Shown here: piece by piece, positions 36,402 through 45,868 of the stretch
Layout: every line of letters begins with the position of its first letter
How positions within the stretch are numbered: the first letter of the stretch is position 1
Origin: JBKBUF01 sp046290815
Lineage (GTDB): Bacteria > Bacteroidota > Bacteroidia > Cytophagales > Cytophagaceae
Direction of reading: 5' to 3'
DNA length: 64,000 nucleotides
Assembly (NCBI GenBank): GCA_046290815.1
Contig: JBKBUF010000001.1
Coordinates: 124,001 to 188,000 of the forward strand
Program-made: the position numbers and the translations under genes
The notes under the pieces: model-generated
What the model saw: the letters and a program-made list of their open reading frames with translations, nothing else
What the model was told of the DNA's origin: nothing
Databases searched by the model: none

Positions 36402-37628
36402 ATGAATAAAACTCTACTTCCAATAAAAACCACCCTATTATTTTTGATTTTTGCTTTTCATACGTTGCAAAGTTATGCACAATGGAACCCTCAAACGAGC
36501 GGTACTACAGTAACCTTAAAATCCGTAAAATTTATCTCCAGCTTTATCGGATGGGCTGTTGGAGAGAATGGCACTATTTTAAATACTTCAAACGGAGGTA
36601 CCACCTGGACTGCCCAAACCTCTAACACCACACAATCATTAAACGGAGTTGATTTTATTTCAGTCAACCAGGGTTGGATTGTAGGTCATGGTGGTATTAT
36701 TAAAACTACCATGAATGGAGGAATTAACTGGACAGATCAGACGAGTCCGGATATAGTTACTTTAAGGGCGGTAGATTTTATTGATGCAACCAAAGGCTAT
36801 GCAGTTGGTAATGATAATAATTTTCAGCTTGCATATATACTTGTAACCGGAAACGGCGGAATAACATGGGAAAAAGCCTCTCATTCCAGTGCAGATGTAC
36901 TTCATGCCGTGCACCAATTTGACAATGAAAACGGAATAGCATTAGGAAATTTTGGTGGAATTCTTAAAACATCAAATGGCGGATCTTCATGGTCTGTAAC
37001 AACCCTTGGTACTACTTCATCATCAATAAAGGCTGTCAGTTTTATTGATGCAAATAATGGTTGGCTGGTTGGTAACGACGGAATAATATACAAAACCAAC
37101 AATGGTGCTTATTTCTGGACCGCGCAGACTAGTGGAGTTACCACTCCTTTGAATGGAGTCTATTTTGTAAGCAGTACGAAAGGTTGGGCAGTAGGTAATG
37201 GCGGACTGATTCTTACTACCAATAACGGAGGTACGTCATGGACAATAGTTACCAGCAATACAACGGAGGATTTAAATGCTATAGTTTTTACCGATGCAAA
37301 CAATGGTTGGATTGTCGGAGCTAATGGTACTATTCTAAAATATCAGGGAGTAGCAGGTCTGGCAGATGCTTCAGAAATCGGAATAAGCATTTTCCCCAAT
37401 CCTGTAACAAGAAATACCCCTGCAAAATTAGAATTAAAGATTCCTGCTAAGTTATCAATTGCCCTGCTTGATCAATATGGAAAAGAATTATATACTGAAT
37501 CAGAAAAAAATTATCCTGCAGGAATTATTGAATTGCCTATTCAAAATATGAATATAGCCCCCGGGTTATACTTTATTAAAATAAACAAGGAAGGAACTGA
37601 AGTGATAAATAAGATTCAGATTCAATAA
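36402..37628 (+). CDS. Secreted YCF48-type beta-propeller with T9SS sorting domain
   Basis: A 408-residue protein with a signal peptide (about residues 1-26, ending SYAQ). Six or seven blades repeat the pattern G-W-x-V-G-x-x-G-x-I-x-x-T-x-[ND]-G-G-x-x-W, for example FIGWAVGENGTILNTSNGGT, QGWIVGHGGIIKTTMNGGI and KGWAVGNGGLILTTNNGGTS. This is the Ycf48/photosynthesis-assembly-like propeller, related to BNR repeats, which in Bacteroidota is used in secreted proteins as a scaffold. The C-terminus from FPNPVTRNTPAKLELKIP to APGLYFIKINK is a type A sorting domain. Ligand unknown. It ends 11 bases before the terminator at 37639. Confidence 0.92.
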   Translation: MNKTLLPIKTTLLFLIFAFHTLQSYAQWNPQTSGTTVTLKSVKFISSFIGWAVGENGTILNTSNGGTTWTAQTSNTTQSLNGVDFISVNQGWIVGHGGIIKTTMNGGINWTDQTSPDIVTLRAVDFIDATKGYAVGNDNNFQLAYILVTGNGGITWEKASHSSADVLHAVHQFDNENGIALGNFGGILKTSNGGSSWSVTTLGTTSSSIKAVSFIDANNGWLVGNDGIIYKTNNGAYFWTAQTSGVTTPLNGVYFVSSTKGWAVGNGGLILTTNNGGTSWTIVTSNTTEDLNAIVFTDANNGWIVGANGTILKYQGVAGLADASEIGISIFPNPVTRNTPAKLELKIPAKLSIALLDQYGKELYTESEKNYPAGIIELPIQNMNIAPGLYFIKINKEGTEVINKIQIQ

Positions 37629-37638
37629 AAAAATTAAC

Positions 37639-37683
37639 AAAGGATACTTGAACTTCTATTGGTTAATTGTTCAGGTATCCTTT
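37639..37683. terminator. Bidirectional hairpin terminator
   Basis: AAAGGATACTTGAAC (37639-37653) pairs with GTTCAGGTATCCTTT (37669-37683) with one G-U pair. The loop is 15 bases. It lies between the convergent YCF48 and GAF genes and overlaps the last codons of the latter. Confidence 0.8.
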
Positions 37684-38199
37684 ATCCTTATTAACTTCCT
37701 CCGCCTGAAGAACCTTAACCATTACTTCAATTAGTTGTAAATGCAGGGATATTTCAGCAGGAGTTGGTCTACGCTTAGTACGGTAATATGTACCAAAGGT
37801 TCCTAATATTTTACCTTCTGCGTTGATGATAGGAAGGCTCCAGGCGCCAGTAAAACCTAATGCCATTGGCAAATGACGAAGTTCAGCCCATTTATCATCA
37901 GCACAAAAATCTTCTGTAATCACCATGGTACCGGTGGCTGCAACAGCAGCACAAGTACCAACATTCGGATCAGGTTTAATTCCGTCAATAGCTGCTAAAT
38001 AATCTTCCGGAAGTCCTGGTGAAGCCCCATTTCGTAATAACCCTTCATCATCAAGTAATAGTACAGAAGCTACAGACTGACCGCCGGCAAATCTCTCAGC
38101 GGTTATTGCTAAAAAGGACAATATTTGTTCTTTAGACAAACCCGATTCAATCATTTGATTTGCCCGTTGAATTGCTTTATCTATAAACTCTTCTCCCAT
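37663..38199 (-). CDS. Single GAF-domain protein
   Basis: A 178-residue cytoplasmic protein made of one GAF domain (about residues 20-165), with the characteristic VASVLLLDDEGLLRNGASPG, NVGTCAAVAATGTMVITEDF and HLPMALGFTGAWSLPIINAE segments. This branch of GAF domains usually forms part of sensor kinases or diguanylate cyclases, but here it stands alone. It may bind a small ligand or act as a partner of a nearby kinase. The stop codon falls inside the shared hairpin terminator. Confidence 0.9.
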   Translation of the reverse strand: MGEEFIDKAIQRANQMIESGLSKEQILSFLAITAERFAGGQSVASVLLLDDEGLLRNGASPGLPEDYLAAIDGIKPDPNVGTCAAVAATGTMVITEDFCADDKWAELRHLPMALGFTGAWSLPIINAEGKILGTFGTYYRTKRRPTPAEISLHLQLIEVMVKVLQAEEVNKDKGYLNN

Positions 38200-38273
38200 T
38201 GAATTAATAAACTATAATTCACAAGGTACGTTTTTTTATTATAATTAGCTAGTTCTCAAAACAAAGCTTAATT

Positions 38274-39023
38274 TTATTCCTTTTTCCTCAGGTCAAAATT
38301 ATGGAATACAAACAATCTGATGCAATGATTGTCAACAAACCTGTTCCCTGCAGCCTCCTGCTGATAAACATTCATATAACCTAATTGAGCATTCAGTTGT
38401 GAAGAGAATTGATAACCGAATCCTATAAAGAATCTGTTCTGATCAAAATAATTGTAGGTTATTTCTTTGCCGAAATTGATGAACACCTCGTCTATTATAG
38501 CAAAAAAGGGTGTTTTCTCTTTCATTTCTTTCCCTTTCAGTGGAATGAATAAGGAAAAATTATATCTTAGACGGAAGTTAAAGCGATAGTCATCTTGTAA
38601 AACATCAGCAGCCACTTTTCTTACAAAACGCTGTTCCAGTCTTAACCATTGCAGAGTAGTGTATCCGTTGTATTTATTGGTGAAAAATATCTGCTGCCAG
38701 GGTCTGTGTTCCGGCCTTGCTGTAGATAATCCTGTAGCAGGATAATGATGCACATAAGCATAACCTATATGTAATCTAAGATTATCTCTGAAATAGTAGG
38801 TAATTGCTCCACGAAACATGCTCAGGAAATTACGGTCCGTGAAATTGTCAGACATGCGGTGTTGAACTTCAACCCACGAACCAACCTTATTACTAAATCT
38901 GGATTGATTTAAATATCCGAGCCATAATTGCTCCCTGGTATGTACATGTTTGGTGACGGTTTGTGCTTCGGAGTTAAATGTAAAATGCAATACTGCCAGC
39001 AGCGAGTAAATAATCTTCATCAA
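38274..39023 (-). CDS. DUF2490 outer-membrane protein
   Basis: A 249-residue protein with a signal peptide (about residues 1-20, ending SEAQ). Beta-strand alternation runs throughout, with GSWVEVQHRMSDNFTDRNFL, NLRLHIGYAYVHHYPATGLS and LQWLRLEQRFVRK, the hallmarks of DUF2490, a small outer-membrane barrel family of Bacteroidota. Function is unknown. The gene is 65 bases from the end of the lipoprotein gene upstream on the same strand, and a possible -7 element lies just before it. Confidence 0.88.
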   Translation of the reverse strand: MMKIIYSLLAVLHFTFNSEAQTVTKHVHTREQLWLGYLNQSRFSNKVGSWVEVQHRMSDNFTDRNFLSMFRGAITYYFRDNLRLHIGYAYVHHYPATGLSTARPEHRPWQQIFFTNKYNGYTTLQWLRLEQRFVRKVAADVLQDDYRFNFRLRYNFSLFIPLKGKEMKEKTPFFAIIDEVFINFGKEITYNYFDQNRFFIGFGYQFSSQLNAQLGYMNVYQQEAAGNRFVDNHCIRLFVFHNFDLRKKE

Positions 39024-39039
39024 TAAAGTACTTAAGCTG

Positions 39040-39047
39040 CAAAGCTA
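39040..39047 (-). promoter_or_regulatory. Possible -7 element (TAGCTTTG) of the DUF2490 gene
   Basis: On the minus strand the site reads TAGCTTTG, a full match to TAnnTTTG, 17 bases before the DUF2490 start codon. A transcript would have a very short leader. No -33 TTG is obvious. The gap before it is only 65 bases, so read-through from the lipoprotein gene is also possible. Confidence 0.3.
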
Positions 39048-39088
39048 CAACCTTTGGTTATTTTTTCCCGGTGGTTTCTGCTAAAATT

Positions 39089-39508
39089 TTATGACATAAA
39101 CCTCTTATTGCTTTTCTTTTTGGGAGCAGATCTCTTTTTGTTATTGACAGGTCTGGAATTGCCGGGCTTTGTATTTCCCGGTTTCGAATAGTCAGGCATA
39201 CCGGTAGTCTTTCCTGACTTGGCACTTTTCTTCTTAGTTTGCTTTTCAGATCCAGCATTGGTCGCATTAGGATCAAGCATAGCTTCTTTGCTTTCTTTTT
39301 TTGTTCTGAAATTTCCGGGATTGGCAGTATTTTTTGCTATCCTTGGATTTGTTTTCTTCTCATTATCCGCACTTCCATTTACAGGTTTTTTATAGCTGCT
39401 ATTGTTAACAATACCGTTGGTTGAACTAACCGAGTCAGTACTTTTGCAACTACCCAAAAACAGTAAACCATTCAATAAAACAAATAAAATTGAATAAGCT
39501 TTTAACAT
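39089..39508 (-). CDS. Small lysine/asparagine-rich lipoprotein, hypothetical
   Basis: A 139-residue protein with a lipoprotein signal: hydrophobic residues 5-18 followed by LGSC, giving a lipid-modified cysteine near residue 21. The mature part is low complexity, rich in Lys, Asn, Ser, Gly and Pro, with a repeated K-P-G-N-[ST] motif near the C-terminus (YSKPGNTKPGNSRPVNNKKR) and a strongly basic end. It is probably unstructured and might contact peptidoglycan or LPS phosphates by charge. I know no family for it. Confidence 0.65.
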   Translation of the reverse strand: MLKAYSILFVLLNGLLFLGSCKSTDSVSSTNGIVNNSSYKKPVNGSADNEKKTNPRIAKNTANPGNFRTKKESKEAMLDPNATNAGSEKQTKKKSAKSGKTTGMPDYSKPGNTKPGNSRPVNNKKRSAPKKKSNKRFMS

Positions 39509-39757
39509 GCTTTTATCAGAAAATTGAAAGAAAGGAATTCTAATTTATTAGTTTTTATGGAGAAATACTAAAATTCGGAAGAATAACTATTAAATCCTGA
39601 TTAAAATATGCTTTACACCAGGCAGCATTTGCCTAAAATTTGTAACAATTGTTGCTATTGGCATCAATTCTGAATTTTTCACATCTTTCATTTTGCTAAA
39701 AATCATAAAATTACCACCAATAAAAATATTATCTTTACCATACAACAGCCAGAGATT

Positions 39758-42103
39758 ATGCATTTACAATCTAATGATGCACTGCAAAATTCTATACCAG
39801 ATCTGGTACCAGGATATATTTTTCTTGTCGATGCCACAACTTATAAATCCATTTATTCAAACAACGGACTTGAACCGATTATAGGTTATAGCATTCAGGA
39901 ACTTGAAGCTATGGGGACTGATGTTATTAAAACCATCATCCATCCGGAAGATGTTAACCTTGTAATTCAGGGATTAATGGAATACAAAAATTATAAAAAA
40001 GATGAAATATATGAATTAGAATACCGTGTTATCCATAAATCCGGCAAAGTCAAATGGGTATCAAGGAAATCAAGGGTGTTTACCACTGACGATGAGGGAA
40101 AGTCTTTGCAGATAATAGGTATAATTAATGATATAACTGACAAAAAAGAAATTGAAAGCAAATTATTACAATCTAAGCGATCTTATAAGGAAATACAGGC
40201 ATTGTCTCATGTTGGTAATTATAAATGGACAAAGGAAGAAAATATTATTTTCTGGTCAGATGAGATGTTTAGAATATACGGATTTGAACCTGGAGAACTG
40301 GAACTGCTTCCTGAAAAAATTGAACAATATGTTCATCCCGATAGCATAGAGTACAGAACTCAGCTGATGAATCAGCTGGTATCAAAAGAGGGGCAATATT
40401 CTTATGAGCATAAGATCCTGAAAAAAGATGGTAGTACCGGTTACATATCCGGAACAGTTGTTAGTATTTTTGATTCTCACGCCCAGCCTTATGAAATAAT
40501 TGGATATGCTCAGGATGTAACAGAAAAAAAACTGATTGAGGAAAAACTGATAAAACTGAATGCAGAACTTGAAGATATTATTAAAGAACGTACTGCTGAT
40601 CTAAATCAGGAAGTTGAAAAATTTAAAATGCTTACAGAGACTATACCTCAATTGGTATGGTATACTTCCTTCAACAAAAGGCCAACCTATTTTAATCAGC
40701 AATGGAATACATTCTCCGGGCAAACAGTCAATAACATACAGGACTGGATGCAATTGGTACATCCGGAAGATGTAGAACTGGCAGTAAGAGAATGGAGAAA
40801 TGCTGTCCAGCATGGTACTGAATTCAGATATGAGTTCAGGATGAGAAGGTACGACGGCGAGTACAGATGGTTTTTATCAGTTGGAAAACCACTTAAAGAT
40901 GAATCAGGGAATATTGACAGTTGGATAGGTACCGCGACAGAAATTCATCAGCAAAAAGAAACAGAGCGGTCTCTGAAAATGTATGGTATAGTATTGGACA
41001 GCATGAGTGAAGGGGTTTCGGTAACAGACGAGAATGGTATTATAGTTTATACAAATCCTGCGGAGGATAAAATTTTTGGTTATACAAAAGGTGAATTGAT
41101 AGGTTGTCATGTATCAATTCAAAACAACTACCCTGAAGAAGAAAATGTAAGAATAATAAATGAAGTAATCAGGGAATTGAATGAGAAAGGAGAATGGCTT
41201 GGAGAATGGCAAAACAAACGTAAAGACGGCACACCCTTTGTTACTTTTGCAAGAATCACCACCATATTGCTCAATGGTAAAACACATTTCGTTTGCGTTC
41301 AGGAAGACATTACAGATAAAAAAATAAAAGACAAAGCAATTCAGGATACAGCCCTGGAACTTCAAAAAGTCAATAAAGAATTGCTGGTAAAAAATAAAGA
41401 ACTGGTAAAAACAAACAATGACCTGGATAACTTTATCTACACTGCGTCACACGATCTTAAAGCTCCGGTTTCCAATATTGAAGGGCTCATTCATACTTTA
41501 GAAGAATCCTTACAGGAGAAGCAATTTATAGATAGTGAAATTTCTCAAGTCATAAACTTCATTAAACAAAGTGTCATAAGATTTCAGAATACCATACGAG
41601 ACCTCACAGAGATTTCGAAGATCCAAAGAAATACCAACGACGATATAACAACCATAAGAATCGCCGAAATTATAAATGAAGTTTTAGGCAATCTAAATAA
41701 AATGGTGAGGGAAACTGAAGCTGCTGTTAATTTGGATATTCCTGAAAAGTTATCTTTAAATTTTTCAGTGAACAATTTAAGAAGCATACTTCATAACCTT
41801 GTATCGAATGCCATTAAATACCGGTCACCCGAAAGATCCCCAATGGTGAACATAGCAGTAAAGGATGATGATCAATTTATCAGAATATCTGTTAAGGACA
41901 ATGGACTTGGTTTTGGTCAGGAACATAAAGAAAAAATATTCGGAATGTTCAAGAGGCTGCACACCCACGTAGAAGGTACCGGAGTAGGTTTATACATTGT
42001 TAAAAAGATCATTGACAACTGTAATGGAAAAATAGAAGTGGAAAGTGAACCTGATAAAGGAACAAGCTTTACTTTATATTTTCCCAAAGAGAATGATATA
42101 TAA
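39758..42103 (+). CDS. Multi-PAS sensor histidine kinase
   Basis: A 781-residue soluble kinase with no membrane segments. Four PAS domains are visible at about residues 14-130, 135-255, 290-400 and 405-525, several with the PAC ending IGIINDITDKKE or similar; a short coiled coil (LIEEKLIKLNAELEDIIKER) separates the second and third. The phosphoacceptor is H565 in YTASHDLKAPVSNIEGL. The ATPase shows SVNNLRSILHNLVSNAIKYR, VKDNGLGFG and GTGVGLYIVKKII. The kinase half is close to that of 31000-33282, which suggests recent common origin. No receiver or adjacent response regulator is seen, so its partner is encoded elsewhere. Confidence 0.93.
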   Translation: MHLQSNDALQNSIPDLVPGYIFLVDATTYKSIYSNNGLEPIIGYSIQELEAMGTDVIKTIIHPEDVNLVIQGLMEYKNYKKDEIYELEYRVIHKSGKVKWVSRKSRVFTTDDEGKSLQIIGIINDITDKKEIESKLLQSKRSYKEIQALSHVGNYKWTKEENIIFWSDEMFRIYGFEPGELELLPEKIEQYVHPDSIEYRTQLMNQLVSKEGQYSYEHKILKKDGSTGYISGTVVSIFDSHAQPYEIIGYAQDVTEKKLIEEKLIKLNAELEDIIKERTADLNQEVEKFKMLTETIPQLVWYTSFNKRPTYFNQQWNTFSGQTVNNIQDWMQLVHPEDVELAVREWRNAVQHGTEFRYEFRMRRYDGEYRWFLSVGKPLKDESGNIDSWIGTATEIHQQKETERSLKMYGIVLDSMSEGVSVTDENGIIVYTNPAEDKIFGYTKGELIGCHVSIQNNYPEEENVRIINEVIRELNEKGEWLGEWQNKRKDGTPFVTFARITTILLNGKTHFVCVQEDITDKKIKDKAIQDTALELQKVNKELLVKNKELVKTNNDLDNFIYTASHDLKAPVSNIEGLIHTLEESLQEKQFIDSEISQVINFIKQSVIRFQNTIRDLTEISKIQRNTNDDITTIRIAEIINEVLGNLNKMVRETEAAVNLDIPEKLSLNFSVNNLRSILHNLVSNAIKYRSPERSPMVNIAVKDDDQFIRISVKDNGLGFGQEHKEKIFGMFKRLHTHVEGTGVGLYIVKKIIDNCNGKIEVESEPDKGTSFTLYFPKENDI

Positions 42104-43240
42104 TCAGCCTATCCAGGTTTCTATTCCTAAAAATTGCTTAAGAAACCACGAAACCGGTAATGGATAAAATAGAATCATAACTGATTGTCCTACATAAAAT
42201 TGTGGTACCAGGAAATTGATTAAAATCAGCCAGGCTGTTCTGGATAGAAATACCTGTTCTCCCCATTTCTGCTTAACTATTACCGCTCCTGCAATTACAA
42301 GAGGAAATGCCAACCCTATTAATCTTGATGTATCTGATGCGAGAATAAGTTGTCCTAAAGCAGCTGCTAACACAAGCAAAAACAACAAAACATACTCATT
42401 TTTCCTTTCTTTAACTAAATAGTAAAAACCAAGGATCGGAAAAATCCAGAACAACTTAAAGGCATAAAAAAAACCTACAGGAAAAAACTGATAAATACTA
42501 AGAATATTCGCTTTTATGCCATCAAGGTAATACTTGGCCGAATAGGTAACTGATGTTTGCTCAGAGACAAAATTTCTGTACAAAAAAAATGGTATCAGCG
42601 TAAAAAGAAATATGCTAACAGATAGCGCAAAGCCTTTCCCTTTGTTTTCAAATTGAATATAAAACCAATAAAGTAAGGCAGGCAGAATAAAAATATTGCT
42701 ATCATGATTCAAAAGCAATAAAGAAAGGAGAATAGCAAACAGGATAAAATTTCTTCTGAAAACAAAGGCCAAACCGATTAACAAATAAGAAGTAATATCA
42801 ACATACCCCTGAAAATGCAATAAAAATAAAACAGGCGTGGAAAAACAAATTAAGGAGGTAATTAGAAAACTGGAAGCTGGTGAGTTTTTTTTTCTTAACT
42901 GAAAATAAATAAATGCCATAAAAACCACGGCGATGATGGTTGGAAATATTATATAAAGTGGTCCTCGCAATCCTAAAAGATAAGCAAGCAAAGGTGTTAG
43001 AACCCGATATCTTATACTTAGATCTTTTGAAAAGTCAAAAGGATCTATTGAAAGTTTAGCGAACTGTCGGCCTAACTGCATAGGCTCCAACGCAGGGGTA
43101 ACATATATTACTGCAATGATGAGCAGAATAAGTCCAACAATTACCGAAGCAAAGACCAATCCTGTCCTTGATTCTATTTGATTTAAAACAACATTTAGTC
43201 TGTTAATGATTCCTGCCCCTGACTTATTAAGCGCTATCAT
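42104..43240 (-). CDS. Polytopic membrane protein, function unknown
   Basis: A 378-residue protein with about nine to ten hydrophobic segments, among them FASVIVGLILLIIAVIYVTP, PLYIIFPTIIAVVFMAFIYF, FILFAILLSLLLLNHDSNIF and YVLLFLLVLAAALGQLILAS. An early lumenal-type loop with DPFDFSKDLSIRYRVLTP and the motif LLLNHDSNIF recall GT-C-like glycosyltransferases or their relatives, but I cannot place it in a family. It follows the sorted secreted protein gene by 9 bases on the same strand, so the two are probably co-transcribed. It abuts the convergent kinase gene with no spacer. Confidence 0.75.
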   Translation of the reverse strand: MIALNKSGAGIINRLNVVLNQIESRTGLVFASVIVGLILLIIAVIYVTPALEPMQLGRQFAKLSIDPFDFSKDLSIRYRVLTPLLAYLLGLRGPLYIIFPTIIAVVFMAFIYFQLRKKNSPASSFLITSLICFSTPVLFLLHFQGYVDITSYLLIGLAFVFRRNFILFAILLSLLLLNHDSNIFILPALLYWFYIQFENKGKGFALSVSIFLFTLIPFFLYRNFVSEQTSVTYSAKYYLDGIKANILSIYQFFPVGFFYAFKLFWIFPILGFYYLVKERKNEYVLLFLLVLAAALGQLILASDTSRLIGLAFPLVIAGAVIVKQKWGEQVFLSRTAWLILINFLVPQFYVGQSVMILFYPLPVSWFLKQFLGIETWIG

Positions 43241-43249
43241 AATTCAATA

Positions 43250-44404
43250 TTATCTTCCTGATAAAAATACTGATTTAGCAATAACCTTATCACCTGATAT
43301 TATTTTAACATATACCTTTCCAAAGCAACTTTCAGGAGCCTCCAAAATTGAACTACCCACTGAAACAGAATTATTATACAGGATCTGCCCGGTAAGAGAA
43401 ACTATTTGTAAATATCCTTCTGACTGTAGGTTTTGAATAAATATGCTGTTATTATTTGAATAAATCACCACCTCAGATACTTTGGATTTGAAACCAGTAA
43501 CACCATCAATCATAAAAGGATTAGGAGAAACCGTTAAACTGCTCACCACCCACATGTTTTTTCTATTTGCAAGTACTATGATTAAATAATCTTTGGCTGA
43601 CTCTAAATTGTTACCATTTATATCTTTATCGCCGGATGAAAGATTAAAAGATTTGTTTGTTCCTGTTGGAGATATGCTTTTACAATTGGAATTTGACTGG
43701 AAAAATGTAATACCCATTGACTGAGAGTCATAAATTTCAGCAGGTACAATAAAAATTCTATAATCCAAAATTTTATTCTCCTCTGAAATTTTATCGAAGG
43801 CTACATTAATATCGTTGATAATGCTAGCTGAAGAGGTTACACTCAGGTTTTGCACTGGTAAGAGCAATTCCGGCTCCCCTGCTTTGATGGTTTGTCCTGA
43901 TGTTTTCTGATAAGCAAAACCTGTTATGGAAAAACTCGCTGCCATTTCAGAAACCTGAAGCTGTATCCAACCATAATATATCTGTGATTGTATAGAAATG
44001 GAAAAACCAAGATACTTATCATTCGTATTTCTCCATTCAGTATATGTTTGATAAGAGGCAATGCTGGTATTATTGTGACTGTAAAACTGCTTTGACTTGA
44101 TGTCATCATCAATATCAAGAGCCGATGGCATTGAAGCGCTTCCTGCAAGTTGAGTAGAAGCTCCGGTTGTAACACTTACATTGGTTATTGTTGTATTATT
44201 CACCATATCGATCATGGCAATTTGGTTTATAGTTATATCAGTGTTCCCATCCATATCCATATCGAGGTTAATAGCTGCGTTGGTATAGGACTGACCGTTT
44301 AATGGTGTATAATAGACCTGGGCCTTTGCAGAAAACGATACTAAAACTGCCGCAATTGAAAAGGATAAAATAGAAAGATATATTAAACGTAAAAATGATT
44401 TCAT
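43250..44404 (-). CDS. Secreted hypothetical protein with divergent T9SS sorting domain
   Basis: A 384-residue protein with a signal peptide (about residues 1-28, ending AKAQ). The N-terminal half, with AAINLDMDMDGNTDITINQI, NDKYLGFSISIQSQIYYGWI and QLQVSEMAASFSITGFAYQK, resembles a surface domain common in secreted Bacteroidota proteins that has no firm function. The middle contains a fibronectin-III-like segment. The final 80 residues (VSPNPFMIDG, GYLQIVSLTGQILYNN, FGKVYVKIISG) are a weak type A sorting domain. It is probably co-transcribed with the polytopic membrane protein 9 bases downstream. Confidence 0.75.
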   Translation of the reverse strand: MKSFLRLIYLSILSFSIAAVLVSFSAKAQVYYTPLNGQSYTNAAINLDMDMDGNTDITINQIAMIDMVNNTTITNVSVTTGASTQLAGSASMPSALDIDDDIKSKQFYSHNNTSIASYQTYTEWRNTNDKYLGFSISIQSQIYYGWIQLQVSEMAASFSITGFAYQKTSGQTIKAGEPELLLPVQNLSVTSSASIINDINVAFDKISEENKILDYRIFIVPAEIYDSQSMGITFFQSNSNCKSISPTGTNKSFNLSSGDKDINGNNLESAKDYLIIVLANRKNMWVVSSLTVSPNPFMIDGVTGFKSKVSEVVIYSNNNSIFIQNLQSEGYLQIVSLTGQILYNNSVSVGSSILEAPESCFGKVYVKIISGDKVIAKSVFLSGR

Positions 44405-44467
44405 AATAATTCGGATTAAAAAATGATATGTTAAAATTAAAGAAAACGATTGGCATTTAAAAACCCA

Positions 44468-44686
44468 TCAATCCAGTGGATTTCCGATTTCGTCAGTGAG
44501 AATTTTCTGAACCCTGCCAACCTGTCCATCGTCCAATTTTACTTTTATTCCCCTTGAATGAAAGAGGGAACTAGTAAGAATTGCCTTAACTATCCCGGAG
44601 GTGACTATGCCGGTTGCCTGATCCTTTTTAAGGATAACTTCCACTTCCATACCAGGCTTAATATTCTTTCTATATTGGTGCTTCAT
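44468..44686 (-). CDS. ywbE: YwbE-family small protein
   Basis: A 72-residue protein. KNIKPGMEVEVILKKDQATG, followed by GIVKAILTSSLFHSRGIKVK and DGQVGRVQKIL, matches the conserved YwbE family, which is found widely in bacteria and folds as a small beta-barrel. Its role is unknown; a nucleic-acid-binding function has been suspected from the fold. Length is normal. It lies downstream of the terminator at 44727-44757, so it needs its own promoter in the short AT-rich gap that follows. Confidence 0.92.
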   Translation of the reverse strand: MKHQYRKNIKPGMEVEVILKKDQATGIVTSGIVKAILTSSLFHSRGIKVKLDDGQVGRVQKILTDEIGNPLD

Positions 44687-44726
44687 TATATATAAAAATG
44701 AAATATATCAACATTTTTCTGATAAG

Positions 44727-44757
44727 AAAAAAAAGGGGCTGCAGAACAGCCCCCTTT
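44727..44757 (-). terminator. Rho-independent terminator of the lipoprotein gene
   Basis: On the minus strand the RNA would read a G-rich stem GGGGCTG/CAGCCCC around a 5-base loop, then a run of eight U (bases 44727-44734). It begins 18 bases after the stop codon of the lipoprotein gene at 44775. Stem, loop and U-run are all present. Confidence 0.93.
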
Positions 44758-44774
44758 ATTTGTTTAATTCACAA

Positions 44775-45818
44775 TTATTTCTTTCTGAAATGATAATATT
44801 CGTCTGTTACTTCGTCATACCAGATCATTTCATTGTTCTGAAGGATTACTTCCATTTCTAAAGCTTCAGGATCTCCTTCTTCTTCTTCATTAAAGTCAAA
44901 TATTACGATAATTTTCTTAGTTAACTCATTATAAGACCAACCGAAAATCAGATCCCAGTCATATGAATCTTGTTTAAATACCAAGTTATCACAAGTAGAA
45001 TTCATATAATCTAAATGTGAATTGCTGAAGCTATACAGATATTTACCTGCTCCACCATTTTGGAAAATAAAATCGCTTTTAGTTGTATTGTCTGTTTCGG
45101 TGATTTCTACTTCTTTATATCCCATTGGGTCTGATGGGCATTCTACCCAGGCAGTATTAGTATAAGTGTGAGAGCCTAAAGATTGCTCTTCTTCATATTC
45201 TCCAGCGTCATTTCTAAATCTGTATTTGTAAAGCTCCCAGGTGGAAGATGTCAGAAATTGAGCATTTTCACCTCCAAGCGAAACAACTTCCACACATTTG
45301 TTAACAATATTACTAATTCTTCCTTCACTATCAAAAATGCAGTATTGGAAGCAAAAAGTACCTGTGGTAATATTTGAAGGCAAAGTAATAGGCACAAAAA
45401 CAGATTCCTGATCCGTCATTGCCCTTAGCACTTTTGAAGTACGAGCTGATTTTCTTGGGGCTTCCGGAACAGTATATTTGAAGTAATCATTGGACCCAGC
45501 TACTTTTATATATACCCCCTTTGTTTCACCTTCTTCAGCTTCCACCTTTAACGCAGTAATTCGACCTGCAGTAGCCCTGATTGGTTCAGGAGTGGGAGTT
45601 GCTAATTTAGGAGAACCGACAGTTGCTGTTGGAGCAGGAGGATTTCCGGATAAACGCTCTGCATTCTTAATTGTTAAAGAAGAAGAAACGGCATTCGGAT
45701 CACTTGTACTTACATTAGTACCAGTGTTATTACTATTGTTAGGCTTAGGGTCTTTATTTTTTTTACATGCAAAGACCAATCCTAAGATTAAAAAACTAAT
45801 TAAGATGCTTTTTTTCAT
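44775..45818 (-). CDS. Hypothetical lipoprotein
   Basis: A 347-residue protein with a lipobox in SFLILGLVFACKKNKD (Cys at about residue 18). A Ser/Thr/Pro-rich linker (about 20-90) carries a globular region with GRITALKVEAEEGETKGVYI and VFVPITLPSNITTGTFCFQY, followed by a C-terminal domain of about 160 residues (SSTWELYKYRFRNDAGEYEE, EMVILQNNEMIWYDE-like) that resembles the lipocalin-like domains of Bacteroidota lipoproteins. No catalytic residues are evident. It is probably an outer-membrane lipoprotein of unknown role, transcribed alone and ended by a strong terminator. Confidence 0.75.
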   Translation of the reverse strand: MKKSILISFLILGLVFACKKNKDPKPNNSNNTGTNVSTSDPNAVSSSLTIKNAERLSGNPPAPTATVGSPKLATPTPEPIRATAGRITALKVEAEEGETKGVYIKVAGSNDYFKYTVPEAPRKSARTSKVLRAMTDQESVFVPITLPSNITTGTFCFQYCIFDSEGRISNIVNKCVEVVSLGGENAQFLTSSTWELYKYRFRNDAGEYEEEQSLGSHTYTNTAWVECPSDPMGYKEVEITETDNTTKSDFIFQNGGAGKYLYSFSNSHLDYMNSTCDNLVFKQDSYDWDLIFGWSYNELTKKIIVIFDFNEEEEGDPEALEMEVILQNNEMIWYDEVTDEYYHFRKK

Positions 45819-45868
45819 AAAAATTTTTGTTTATAACATTGCTAATTTAATTAATTGGTTGAAATAAT

